From: Beroe ovata
Lineage: Eukaryota > Ctenophora > Nuda > Beroida > Beroidae
NCBI GenBank assembly: GCA_946803715.1
Contig: CAMPET010000209.1
Coordinates: forward strand, 77,810-105,957
Length of the DNA stretch: 28,148 bases
Direction of reading: 5' to 3'
This document shows positions 10,780 through 20,374 of this stretch, one piece after another. Under the pieces are notes generated by a model. The model was not told where the DNA came from. It made no database searches and saw nothing but the letters and a program-made list of their open reading frames with translations. A program made the translations under genes and the position numbers. Within the stretch, counting starts at the first letter, position 1, and each line of letters begins with the position of its first letter.

Positions 10780-10900
10780 ATGCTACGATAGTTGTATGCT
10801 GTATTGTACTCTATGTTACATTTAATTGTACTCCATGTTGTATGTTCTCTGTTGTATTGTGCTTTATTGTATTCTATGTTGCATAGTACTATGCCACAGC
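10780..10900. repeat. Degenerate TGTATTGTACTCTATGTT repeats
   Basis: Four to five loose units of tgtattgtactctatgtt type. Located between the two oppositely oriented minisatellite arrays. No coding sequence seen. Confidence 0.6.
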
Positions 10901-11115
10901 GTGCCACAATCTGAATGCTGAATCAGTCAAATGTTGAATACCTTAATAATTCCTGAAGCTCTGGTTCAAATTTAGTTTGCCGATAGTTCACAATTCTTAG
11001 TTTTCATATCCCTGACATGCCTGCAGAATTTGTCGCACCAAGAAATCACAGAGGTCTCAATATCACGAACAAGGATAACCAAAGGTACTCTACGGATTGA
11101 TCAAGCATCGTTGAG

Positions 11116-11214
11116 CCAATGAACGCGCGAGAAAAGGAGGCGTTCTCATTGGCTGAAAGCGTTACGCGAGCCAGCCAATCAGAGCGTGTCTTTCTAGGCT
11201 AGCGCGATGATTGG
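11116..11214. promoter_or_regulatory. Cluster of four CCAAT boxes
   Basis: CCAAT at 11116-11120, ATTGG at 11148-11152, CCAAT at 11175-11179 and ATTGG at 11210-11214. They alternate in strand with 27-35 bp spacing and sit in locally CpG-rich sequence. Regularly spaced CCAAT boxes are typical of NF-Y-bound, often bidirectional, promoters. No adjacent gene is recognised on either side, so the target is unknown. Confidence 0.45.
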
Positions 11215-12082
11215 CTAATCGATGTAAGATGAATCCGTAGCGTAGCTGCAGTTATCCCTGTTTGTTAGCATCGATAGCTTGGTGCAACAAAGTCTTCAAA
11301 CATATAATGAATGTGAAAACTGAGAATAATTAACTGTCACAATTATCGGCAGACTACATTTGACCCAAATTTTGCTGAATAACGTCACCTTTTCATAATC
11401 TACTGACTGAGATAGTAAAAATCGGCTTTAACATTTAATGAGCTAATAAGCTTTGTCAGTTGTCACGATCACACACCTGACCCTTGAACCTTGTATTGCA
11501 CTGCGGTCACGTGATGTAGTAGTGTAGTAGCACCCAACATGCAGGATGTGTTCTGATGTGTCTGATCCGATGATAAATGTATATGTTAAGTGTGTAATAT
11601 GTTGCATGTTATGTGTTGAGATCAGGTTATAAATGTACAACTGGTAATGGTAATGGTATGATTATAGTTATACACATTACACCATTATTGTGATTATACA
11701 CCATTTGTTTGGTGTTATTGTATCATGTACATGTTGAAAGCAACAGATAAATGTATGGTGCTACTACAAGTACACTACTAACCATTGCCCTTCTTCACCA
11801 TAGACTGTAGAATTCCAATTGCACTTGCATGACACATAAGGCATAGGTCTTACCGAAAATAACTCATGGCTTTTTGTCAGTGGTCTACCACCGCCCGACA
11901 AGAGCAATATGGCTAGGGCCAGGTTTCTCGGATCATGGACATCGCTACGACATGGGCATGATATGAAATTGAGCGGCACATACATACACAGAACAGGAAA
12001 TATTAACAACAAAAACTAGATTTCATTAACTATTAAGTGACTTAATGATTAAAAGTGTCCTGATAAGTTTTATAAAGAAGTG

Positions 12083-12262
12083 CCCTAAGGAAGTGCCCTG
12101 AGTACCCTGACGTAGTGCCCTGAGTGCCCTGACGTAGTGCCCTGAGTAGTGAGTGCCCTGACGTAGTGCCCTGAGTGCCCTGACGTAGTGCCCTGACGCA
12201 GTGCCCTGAGTGCCCTAACGTAGTGCCCTGAGTGCCCTACGTAGTGCCCTAGTGCCCTGACG
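12083..12262 (-). repeat. Minisatellite array, inverse of the 10318 array
   Basis: About a dozen units of agtgccctgacgt/agtgccctg; the reverse complement (acgtcagggcact) is the unit of 10318-10690. The two arrays face each other across about 1.4 kb. Confidence 0.88.
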
Positions 12263-13198
12263 CGTCGCTACGTGACAAGGTTCTTTGCATCACATAGTAT
12301 CATCAATAACATCCATGGGGTCGAGGTGTGGTCGGGTTAATGGGATATCATGTATGAGCGTATCCATCCCATGATATCATGATTTATGCAGCTAACTTTT
12401 ATCAAGGTCTTCATTAGCAGAGCGCATCAAGCCTGTAATCTGTATGCAATATATTGGTGAGAAGAATTTGATCAATGCCGTCTCTTCTAGAATAATCGAC
12501 GGAAAGCCATGGTGAAAAGTCAACGAAAAGAATCTCAGCTTTCAATTGAGTTTATCTTGGGAAATGGGATTGCCAAGACGTATCCGGCAGTGGCAGTCAA
12601 GTAACGATATCTCTCATGAGCATAGAGAAACTTATCACTTCGATTGAATCCCGAGGAAACTAGGAATTTGGCATGTACATATCGACGAGGTTACTAACAA
12701 GTAAAATTAACCTTAATTATTGTGCCACATTGATGGCCAAAAAATACGATATCAGTATAAGGAAGAGAAAATCTTGAAGTTCTAAGGAAACTAGAGCTGA
12801 ATAACTATAAGAATTCACTACAACACCCCTTCACAGGTCTGTGAGGGTACGTTTTCGATTGAATTGTGTCGCAGTGCAGTTCATGTACTGTTTTTGTGTA
12901 AAACTGAACTGAGACGTACGACGCTTTAATATACCTACCTACACGAATTCTGAGGTGTCACACGTGTCATGTCATATAGTCTTTAAAAGCTGATATATGT
13001 GTATCACTGTCACATGCAGAGGTGCATTAACTAACATATCGATGAATAGACTCCAATGCAATCAACACAACACAAAGGAAAGGCACTAACTAGGTGGTAA
13101 AATAGCCAAGCGCGCGGCGCGCGAAACATTTGTTTCACGCGCGCGAAAATTAAGAACATATGAAATGCGATCAATAAATAGTCTATAAGGCAAAACTG
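12263..13198. other. Intergenic, no gene recognised
   Basis: Contains a small hairpin (gatatcatg/catgatatc, about 12346-12384) and a cgcgcg-rich palindromic stretch (about 13108-13148) just before the LINE remnant. Nothing coding recognised. Confidence 0.55.
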
Positions 13199-13483
13199 GT
13201 GAATGAGAAGACCCTTTTCATGGGTATATTTNTATGGAACAAACTTCCCTCTTTTGTCAGAAGTTCAAGCAATGTGTTAAATTTTAAAATTAATCTTCAG
13301 AAATTTAAATCCGAGTCTTTAAGAAATGGGCTTTTTTCAGATGCCTTCTTTTGGAATGTTTCTAGAGAAGTTATTTCAAGGATAGAAACTCCTAGTTATT
13401 TGGAGAATAGGGCGATCCAAGTTGAGTATTTAAAGTCAAGGCCGTTCTTAGCAAGGAAGAGGTTTTTCAATTTGCGATACTAA
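13199..13483 (+). pseudogene. 3' remnant of a non-LTR retrotransposon reverse transcriptase ORF
   Basis: The open frame contains WNKLPSFVRSSSNVLNFK, followed by a short basic tail and a stop. This resembles the extreme C-terminus of LINE reverse-transcriptase ORFs (consensus WN-x-LP, then F-K-x2-L). No upstream RT, endonuclease or zinc knuckle is visible, and an N lies at 13232, so this is a 5'-truncated copy or a contig-edge fragment. The stop is followed by a short 3' region ending in an ATTT repeat near 13630-13654, a typical LINE 3' end. The GGCTGGGAGCTCCAGCTCAC stretch at about 13559 is probably 3' UTR. It is not expected to encode a functional protein. Confidence 0.65.
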
Positions 13484-13625
13484 TTTTCTAGAGGGGGTTT
13501 ATTCAAGGTTTTACTTTTTTTTCTATGTTTATTTTCTGAACGTAAAATTTTTAATGATGGCTGGGAGCTCCAGCTCACTGTTCAATGTATCATAGGAAAT
13601 ATATTGAAACCAGTGTTGATGTATA

Positions 13626-13656
13626 TCAAAATATTTATTTATTTATTTATTTATGT
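13626..13656 (+). repeat. ATTT microsatellite, likely LINE 3' tail
   Basis: Runs of ATTT repeated about six times directly downstream of the retrotransposon ORF remnant. Simple A/T-rich tails of this kind commonly terminate non-LTR elements. Confidence 0.6.
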
Positions 13657-13684
13657 TAGCAATTATTCACAATTATTCGCAATT

Positions 13685-13780
13685 AATTTCATGAGATCAT
13701 GACCAAGTACTGAATAGGGAAGAAAAGTATGACCATACTTTTCTCAGTTTCTTCCCTATGAGTCATGATCTCATTAAATT
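13685..13780. repeat. Imperfect palindrome of about 95 bp
   Basis: Outer arms AATTTCATGAGATCATGAC and GTCATGATCTCATTAAATT enclose inner arms ATAGGGAAG/CTTCCCTAT and GAAAAGTATG/CATACTTTTC around a few central bases. It could form a long hairpin; most likely a small foldback or MITE-type element next to the LINE remnant. Confidence 0.75.
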
Positions 13781-13928
13781 GAAAACCCCCCTTAATCCTA
13801 AGCCGAGATCAGCCTGTGTACGATGTGTGTTTCCATTGACTGTTGTACAGCAGAGTGTACAATGTGTGTATGCTTGTGTGTATGCTTGTGTGTATGACAT
13901 GCGTGTATGACATGCGTGCAGTGAAGGA

Positions 13929-13937
13929 TATAAATAG
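13929..13937 (+). promoter_or_regulatory. Candidate TATA box upstream of the FAAH2-like gene
   Basis: TATAAATAG lies 122-130 bp before the proposed start codon at 14059, on the same strand. The position would give a 5' UTR of about 100 bases. No experimental transcript end is available, so this is a motif match only. Confidence 0.35.
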
Positions 13938-14058
13938 AATTGTTTTGCATCTATTTACAATTTCAGTGTAAAGCTTTTAGCTTACGTCTTTTTATTTCTG
14001 CCCCCTTTTTACACTGATGTGTACACCTACTGATGTGTACATGAAATAGGACTGACTA

Positions 14059-17000
14059 ATGGAAGCTTATAAAGAAGCTAATAAAGAAGGGATGTCATCA
14101 CCTAAGAAGTTTAATCTTCATATGACTTGGTTTCGGAGAATTATAGTATGGAGTATAACCTATGTCATTATCATAAACAAACTTCTCAGAGGTAGGCTAT
14201 TACCTTGTTCATGTTTGCTGATTAGTGGAAGATTGGAAAGGGTGATCATATCAGATTTTTTTTTATTCATGTATTCATGTATTCAGATAACTGTACCCAT
14301 TAAATACCTACCTTAATAACTTCAATATAACTTGCTTGACTTTCAGGATCTATCTACTTGTCTCTACAGTGGCTAGTTGGATGGCTTGCTCCCAAGAAGC
14401 CTATAAGATCTTTCCCTACAATAACTACAAATTATCTGAAACTTCCTGGTGTGACTTTAGCTGAACTTGTGAGGAAACGAGAAATAACTAGCTCAAAGCT
14501 GGTAGAGCTCCATATAGATAGAATTATGGAGGTAAATCAAGTAATCACACTCCAGGTCCAAATATAGAGAATAATAATCCCTGAATATTATAGTTAATTT
14601 CAGTCAAACTTCCACTTTTTCTTCCACAGGTTAATCCAATTGTAAATGCAGTTGTTCAAACTGCATTTGCTAAGGCATTAGATGAAGCTGCAAGAATTGA
14701 TGAGCTCATGCAAGATGAAAGTTTTGACACAAATCCAAAGTATTCACAAGAAAATATGCCTTATCTTGGAGTTCCAATAACATGCAAAGAAATAATATTT
14801 GTTAAGGTAGGTATTATAAGTCCGGGCCTATTCTGTCAGGGGAATTTATGATTTAAATCCCTTTGACATAGATCTGAATTCCGCTTCAGGGGCTAACAGC
14901 AACAGCTGGATTGAAAGGTCGTGTAGGGCATATTTGCAAGGAAGATGCTGAGGTCGTAAAGGCCATGACTGCAGCTGGAGCTATCATAATTGGGCTGACA
15001 AACACCAGGTTTGATGAACAGTTAAGTATTACTGCCTAATAGAAAAGGGTACCTATTTTTGGGGAGGGGTCACAAATGGCTTTGATCATGTGACAGCGTT
15101 TTTCAATTTTTGTTGGTTGTATCTATGTTTTCATTGGCCAATCGCTGTGAGGTGTCTAAAAAAGTGTGACCCCTCCCCAATGATACCATTCTCTATCTAT
15201 GATACCTATATTACAGTGAATTGGCTATGTGGTGGGAATCACATAACCCAGTGTATGGTTACACGTGCAACCCATATGATTTGCGATGCATTGTTGGCGG
15301 GAGCTCAGGAGGAGAGGTGAGCTATTCCTGTCACAATATAATTGTCATGATTCAGCAGCAGCAATGACAGCTATAATAATCATTATGCTACTGCAGGCAG
15401 CCGCGGTATCCTCGGCTATGAGCGTGATGGGAATTGGCAGTGACATTGGTGGGAGTATCAGAATGCCAGCTTTCTTTAATGGAGTATTTGGTCACAAACC
15501 ATCACCATTTGTTGTACCTAATAAAGGTTGAGTACCTAGTACAATCATGACACGCGCGAGAAACTTCCATTCATTCAGTGATGAATTGTAACAACACTCA
15601 GCACTCTCACAAAACACAGGTCAGTTTCCTGGAAGTAGCAGTCCCGGTCATACTGATCACTTCCTTGGCTTGGGTCCAATTTGCCGGTATGCTGCAGACT
15701 TGGAACCCATGCTCAGATGCATGACATACAAGGATTGTCCTATCAACTTTGATAAGCCTCTCGATATCGATGTATGTTGGGATTCTCGTGATTTGTGCTG
15801 TAGTTGCCAATGATATGCATTATGCTTGATATTGTAGTACAATGTTTAATTTACACAATACGTTGGATGTCCTCCACATTAAAATTTGAATGTTAGCCAT
15901 CTGGCTGCTTCTATGATAGCTCTTATAAAAACATCACAGTCTTGTTCTGGAATAAATAATCGATGCTAAGAAAGTACTTTCCGAGAAAAACACTATACGT
16001 CAAGACAAATGTTATGTAGGCAAACTTGTAGCAAAGAAGTACAAATTGCTTCATATTTAAAGAACACTGCTTCAAAAGTAACCCGCTGTTTCTCCCTCCC
16101 TCCATAGCTCACTAAAGTGAGGTTTGTATCGATTGAGGACGACGGTTGGTCCCAGATGGACGGGTGGAGTATCATGACGTCACCAGTGGACAGGGAACTG
16201 AAGCTGGCTCAACGCCGGGTTGTGAACTACCTTGAGACTAGCTGTGGAGCTAGGGTAGGTGATACGTCACACAGTTGTGTGAGATTATCACCCTGTGAGT
16301 TATGGTTGTTTCACGGTTGCGATTTCCCATCAATAATGGCAGGGGCTAATACCGGCAGGTAGAGAAGAAGGAAGTGGCTCTGTTACGATACTCCCTACCT
16401 ATCTGGATGGCGTACATTAACAACAGTGGTGATCCCAAGTTCTCTCAGTTCTGTAGCGCGACCAAAGATAATGTGGAGATGTCAGTTCATGACCTTCCCA
16501 TGAAAAACATGTACTGGGAAATGATCAAGAAGTTCTTTGGAAAGAGTGACCATAGCTTATACGTCATAATGACAGGTATGTGTGTGGGTGTGGTCTGTTT
16601 GTGTGTGCGTGTGTGTCAGCATGTTTGTGTCATGTTCTCATGTTGACAGGTTAAAGCTATGTCAGCATTTAGCCAGGCACGTAGACAGGGGGGGGGGCAG
16701 GGGGGNNNNNNNNNNNNNNNNNNNNNNNNNNNNNNNNNNNNNNNNNNNNNNNNNNNNNNNNNNNNNNNNNNNNNNNNNNNNNNNNNNNNNNNNNNNNNNN
16801 NNNNNNNNNNNNNNNNNNNNNNNNNNNNNNNNNNNNNNNNNNNNNNNNNNNNNNNNNNNNNNNNNNNNNNNNNNNNNNNNNNNNNNNNNNNNNNNNNNNN
16901 NNNNNNNNNNNNNNNNNNNNNNNNNNNNNNNNNNNNNNNNNNNNNNNNNNNNNNNNNNNNNNNNNNNNNNNNNNNNNNNNNNNNNNNNNNNNNNNNNNNN

Positions 17001-20000
17001 NNNNNNNNNNNNNNNNNNNNNNNNNNNNNNNNNNNNNNNNNNNNNNNNNNNNNNNNNNNNNNNNNNNNNNNNNNNNNNNNNNNNNNNNNNNNNNNNNNNN
17101 NNNNNNNNNNNNNNNNNNNNNNNNNNTGTGTGTGTACTGTGTGAGTGTATGTACTGTGTACTGTGTGTATTGTGTGTGTGTATTGTGTGTGTGGGTACTG
17201 TGTGTATTGTGTGTCAGTGTCTTTCTGAGATTTCCCGAAATTCCCCTTGATTTCCCCCGAAAGAGATACGCCCGATTAAGGCGGAGTCGAAATTCAGGCT
17301 CTTTTTAACTTTAATATTGCTGCGTACTTGAAGATAAATTCATGCTCTCTTTAATGATACGAGACTTATTTTTTAAGTTGCATTTGTCTGCGAAGGGAAT
17401 AACATTTGGATGAATTCCCAAAAGGGGCAGGTTGCATGTGATAACCTCGCACGCCATCTGTCGCGACTATATGTGGGAATCTCACTTTCTCATTGGGTGC
17501 CTCCCTGCAATCTGCGATTGGTCAGCCACTGAATGAAGGAGGAATTTCCCACCATTTTCTTCTCAGGGAAGAAACCTAATATGAGTGCGCTCGTTGATTC
17601 AGTCTGGAAAATGAGTAGTTCTCCGACTCGCACGTGTGTCCCCCAGAAAAAGTGAACAAGTTGCAGATGAGAAGCCAGATGGCACAGGTGGCGACTCTCT
17701 CACTCAGTGGATGCCACCCTGCGATCTGCGATGCTATTGGTGCTCACTACCCACACATTCTTCCGTGCCACTTTCATTGGCCAGCTGGTGATACCCTTAC
17801 TAAAATATTGTAATGGAATTATCACAAATGGCGAGGGTGAATCAATGCTGATGTTGCTCAGTTCAATAGATAGCTCATTTCTTGTGTCCCAGAATTTAAG
17901 ATAAGTCGGCGTGCAGTTTCTTGTTGAAAGTACGCCTCTACCGATGACACCCTGAATCTTTCTAGTCTAGCCGATGATCACAAAATTTTAGAATAGGAAT
18001 TGAGTACTGACATCGATATTTCTGATCGAATCCATGTATGTTTCAACGCATTTCCTGACAGGAAAGATGGCAAGACTCGCTGCCCTACTCGTCGTATCCC
18101 TCGTCTATGGGGCGCACAGTCTCACATGTCAGAATTGTGTGGATATCAGTACAACCCTACCTGGCCAATTGGATTCCGATACAACGTGCCAGGAAACTAC
18201 TTGCCCTGACGTCGAGAACGTAGTCTGCACCACGGTACAATTAGATATGGATATTTCAAAAGATGGCGAAAGTGGCACAGCAAATGCTAACTTTAAGAAC
18301 TGCGCAGTTTCCAGTGATGAGGTATGCGAAAAGCTCAAAGCTACATTCGAAGCTGACGACACCTTTACATATTCCAACATCAAGTGCTCGTATTCAAAGT
18401 GCTTAACTGATAACTGCAACAGTTCCAGCAGTGGTTCCGTGTCTGGGCTCCTTATCGGTACAATTCTTGCATATGCCTGCTTCCATGGAATGTGAGATGA
18501 CGGACATGATGTGGACCATCTACAGTATTGAACNAGCTCGCAAAAAGGGCCCTCCGGGCCCTTTTTGCTCGCACATGTAACATTACCTACAGATGCCGCG
18601 AGGGGCTTGCCAGCCCCTTGATAGATTTTCAAAAATGTACCCTCAGAACTTTAGAACGTCCGCAAAATATGGGGATGATAGTTGGAACAGCATATTTTTT
18701 GGCATTATTCTGGATTAAAAGGATTTGCGGGTGATAGAGAATTTTAGATTCGTTATCAAGTAATTGATGTAGCAAGTCGGAATATTCGAATTGGGCAGAT
18801 TAGTTGTGAAATTGATGTGAACGATTAGATTGTCGGAATTGAATATATTCGCTTAATGTAGATCATTTTTAATCTATCATACCTTGAAGAATTGTTTGAT
18901 TTGATTTGGCACATCCAGCTTTCAAGTCTCGGGCTCTAAAGAGCAATTATTGCTCAAGGAAGAGTCCCTTCCTTATTAGGTTGACCCTTTACTCTTGCCC
19001 CGGGCAATCATTGTCTTCATAGTCATATCTAGACAGGGTTGCTCGAGCAATTGCTACCCCGCCAATCATCCCGCGCATCACTTGACATGATGGTGCTACT
19101 TGACTACTCCGCCGACGCCCCTTTTTTGTCCTCAAATGCCCTTTTTTTGCTCCTTTTCTGCCTTAAAGTGGCACATTTTCGCCCCCGAAATACCCCCTTT
19201 GTGCCCTTTTTTCAGCCGGGTCCTACACACAAGTTTCCATATTCCATAATTCGACTCTATCATTGTAACTATCGAACTATGCCGAAGCGTGCAAAAGTCA
19301 CTCTGTTATTGTATGTGTGTTGTGTATTGTGTTGTTGCGCGAGGTTGGTAGAGAACAAGTCCACTACAAATGAGTACAAATTCCATTCCCACTCTAACCA
19401 CTGTAAGTGCCCATTCTTACCACACTTTCCACCCCCAGACACTATATGCCATGTTTCACGGGATTCAACTTTGCCTACACTGCTATCTGGAATATCATCG
19501 GTGTTCCTGTCACACAAGTCCCACTCGGCCTCGACAAAAACGGACTCCCTCTCGGTGTTCAGGTATATAGCTGCTGACATAGCAACTAACAGTTACCATG
19601 GCAGCTACCAGGTACCTTGTATACCAGGTATACCAGGTGGCAGATACCATGTATCATACTCATTTTACCAGGTTCCATGTATACCAGGTACCAGGTTATC
19701 ACATTAATGCTGTTCATAACTCCCATTGGTTATATAGTTACTCTTCAACCGTACTATTGGTATCCACAGAATTTGATAGACTAATAATCACATCTTGCAT
19801 ATTATGGGCAGGTATGTACTATTATAGGTATATACTATTATATTGTACTGTATAGTACATGTTACTATCATTAATTCCTGGTATGTGCATTGCTGTGGCT
19901 ATATTCATCAGAGTTGACACTATAAAATCATTGGAAGTTTAATAGTGCTCTGACAAGCTACAGCTGTGCTCATAGTAAACTGGAATTCATTCCACCTGAT

Positions 20001-20374
20001 TGGATCGTGTATGATTAACAAGGCTCGTACCACGCGTTGTAACTTGGATCATTACACGTGTCACTACTGTTAGTGCGAGAAAACCCGTGTGTTGGGGGCT
20101 TTTATTGGATATTTGCCAATTTTTAGTGGTGTTATTCCCACCATGATTTCTATAACAGGTCCACACACATCTGTTATTGTTTGAATGTATACAGTCTGAT
20201 TGTACTCCGGATATCCATCAGGTGATCGGGGGTCTACACCAAGACCGGCTCACCATTGCTGTGGCACGCGAACTGGAGGCCGCATTCGGGGGCTGGGTTG
20301 ATCCTACCGACAAGTACAAGGTATACACGTATGAACCTCTAAGGGGTTTTGCCCCTGCCTCCCCAGACAGATGA
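14059..20374 (+). CDS. FAAH2-like fatty-acid amide hydrolase (amidase signature family)
   Basis: Serine hydrolase of the amidase signature family, expected to hydrolyse fatty-acid amides at a membrane. Exons: 14059-14191, 14347-14531, 14630-14806, 14890-15008, 15217-15316, 15397-15526, 15620-15771, 16108-16254, 16359-16575, then missing sequence, 19439-19562, 20222-20374. All junctions up to 16575 keep phase. The Ser-cisSer-Lys triad is complete: Lys159 in GVPITCKE, Ser234 in IVGGSSGGE and nucleophile Ser258 in GIGSDIGGSIRMP, with the 24-residue Ser-Ser spacing known from FAAH. The first 60 residues contain a basic/hydrophobic stretch (RRIIVWSITYVIIINKLLRG, then LQWLVGWL), a likely membrane anchor. 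The C-terminal exons read HYMPCFTGFNFAYTAIW, VTQVPLGLDKNGLPLGVQ and LEAAFGGWVDPTDKYK. The segment usually holding GVxLYPxHP is missing (exon 16575 ends in phase 1, exon 19439 starts needing two bases), probably in the 16706-17126 gap. The end at 20374 assumes no splice after 20320 (AAG|gtatac is an alternative). Confidence 0.92.
16706..17126. other. Assembly gap (421 N)
   Basis: A run of 421 N inside the FAAH2-like gene, flanked on the left by a G-rich run (about 16687-16705) and on the right by a TG-rich microsatellite. At least one FAAH2 exon, roughly 60 residues, is expected in or near here. Confidence 1.
17127..17216 (+). repeat. TG-rich microsatellite
   Basis: Alternating tgtgtg, tgtact and tgtatt units directly after the N gap. 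A related TG-rich stretch lies before the gap at 16575-16640. Confidence 0.85.
17480..17790 (+). promoter_or_regulatory. Two related CCAAT-containing segments upstream of the Ly6 gene
   Basis: The segments at about 17489-17530 and 17706-17745 share a tgcctccctgcaatctgcga-like core (second copy tgccaccctgcgatctgcga), each followed by an ATTGG motif (reverse CCAAT). A further ATTGG is at about 17776. They lie 280-580 bp before the Ly6-like start codon on the same small contig, so a promoter role is possible, but this is motif evidence only. No gene is seen in 17217-18030. Confidence 0.3.
18067..18495 (+). CDS. Ly6/uPAR (three-finger) domain protein, predicted GPI-anchored
   Basis: Single uninterrupted coding exon of 142 residues. 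The start at 18067 is preferred over the in-frame ATG at 18034 because MARLAALLVVSLVYGAHS is a clean signal peptide, directly followed by LTCQNC, the usual first residues of a mature LU domain. An acceptor-like cctgacag at 18053-18060 suggests a 5' UTR intron. Ten cysteines lie in the mature domain, beginning C-x2-C and closing with KCSYSKCLTDNCN, the diagnostic C-terminal CN. A short Ser-rich linker (SSSSGS) and hydrophobic tail (GLLIGTILAYACF) with no cytoplasmic residues predict GPI attachment. Family members act as cell-surface ligands, receptors or adhesion modulators; the exact role here is unknown. The gene lies between FAAH2-like exons on the same strand, on a contig bounded by the 17126 gap and the N at 18534, so its nesting depends on scaffolding. 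Confidence 0.82.
   Translation: MARLAALLVVSLVYGAHSLTCQNCVDISTTLPGQLDSDTTCQETTCPDVENVVCTTVQLDMDISKDGESGTANANFKNCAVSSDEVCEKLKATFEADDTFTYSNIKCSYSKCLTDNCNSSSSGSVSGLLIGTILAYACFHGM
18540..18568. repeat. Perfect 13-bp hairpin
   Basis: Arms GCAAAAAGGGCCC and GGGCCCTTTTTGC around a 3-base loop (TCC), six bases after the N at 18534. A second hairpin, AGGGGCT/AGCCCCT, follows at about 18600-18618. Such structures may have stopped contig extension. Confidence 0.85.
19612..19705 (+). repeat. TACCAGGT minisatellite in a FAAH2-like intron
   Basis: Irregular repeats of taccaggt(a) and ccatgtata-type units between the 19439-19562 and 20222-20374 coding exons. Intronic, no coding role seen. Confidence 0.75.

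Noticed and set aside
18129-18632. 167-residue minus-strand open frame
   Set aside because: Antisense of the Ly6-like exon and crosses the N at 18534; composition reflects the sense gene.
19039-19707. 222-residue plus-strand open frame
   Set aside because: Runs out of frame through the amidase exon 19439-19562, the true frame there being GFNFAYTAIW; no domain found.
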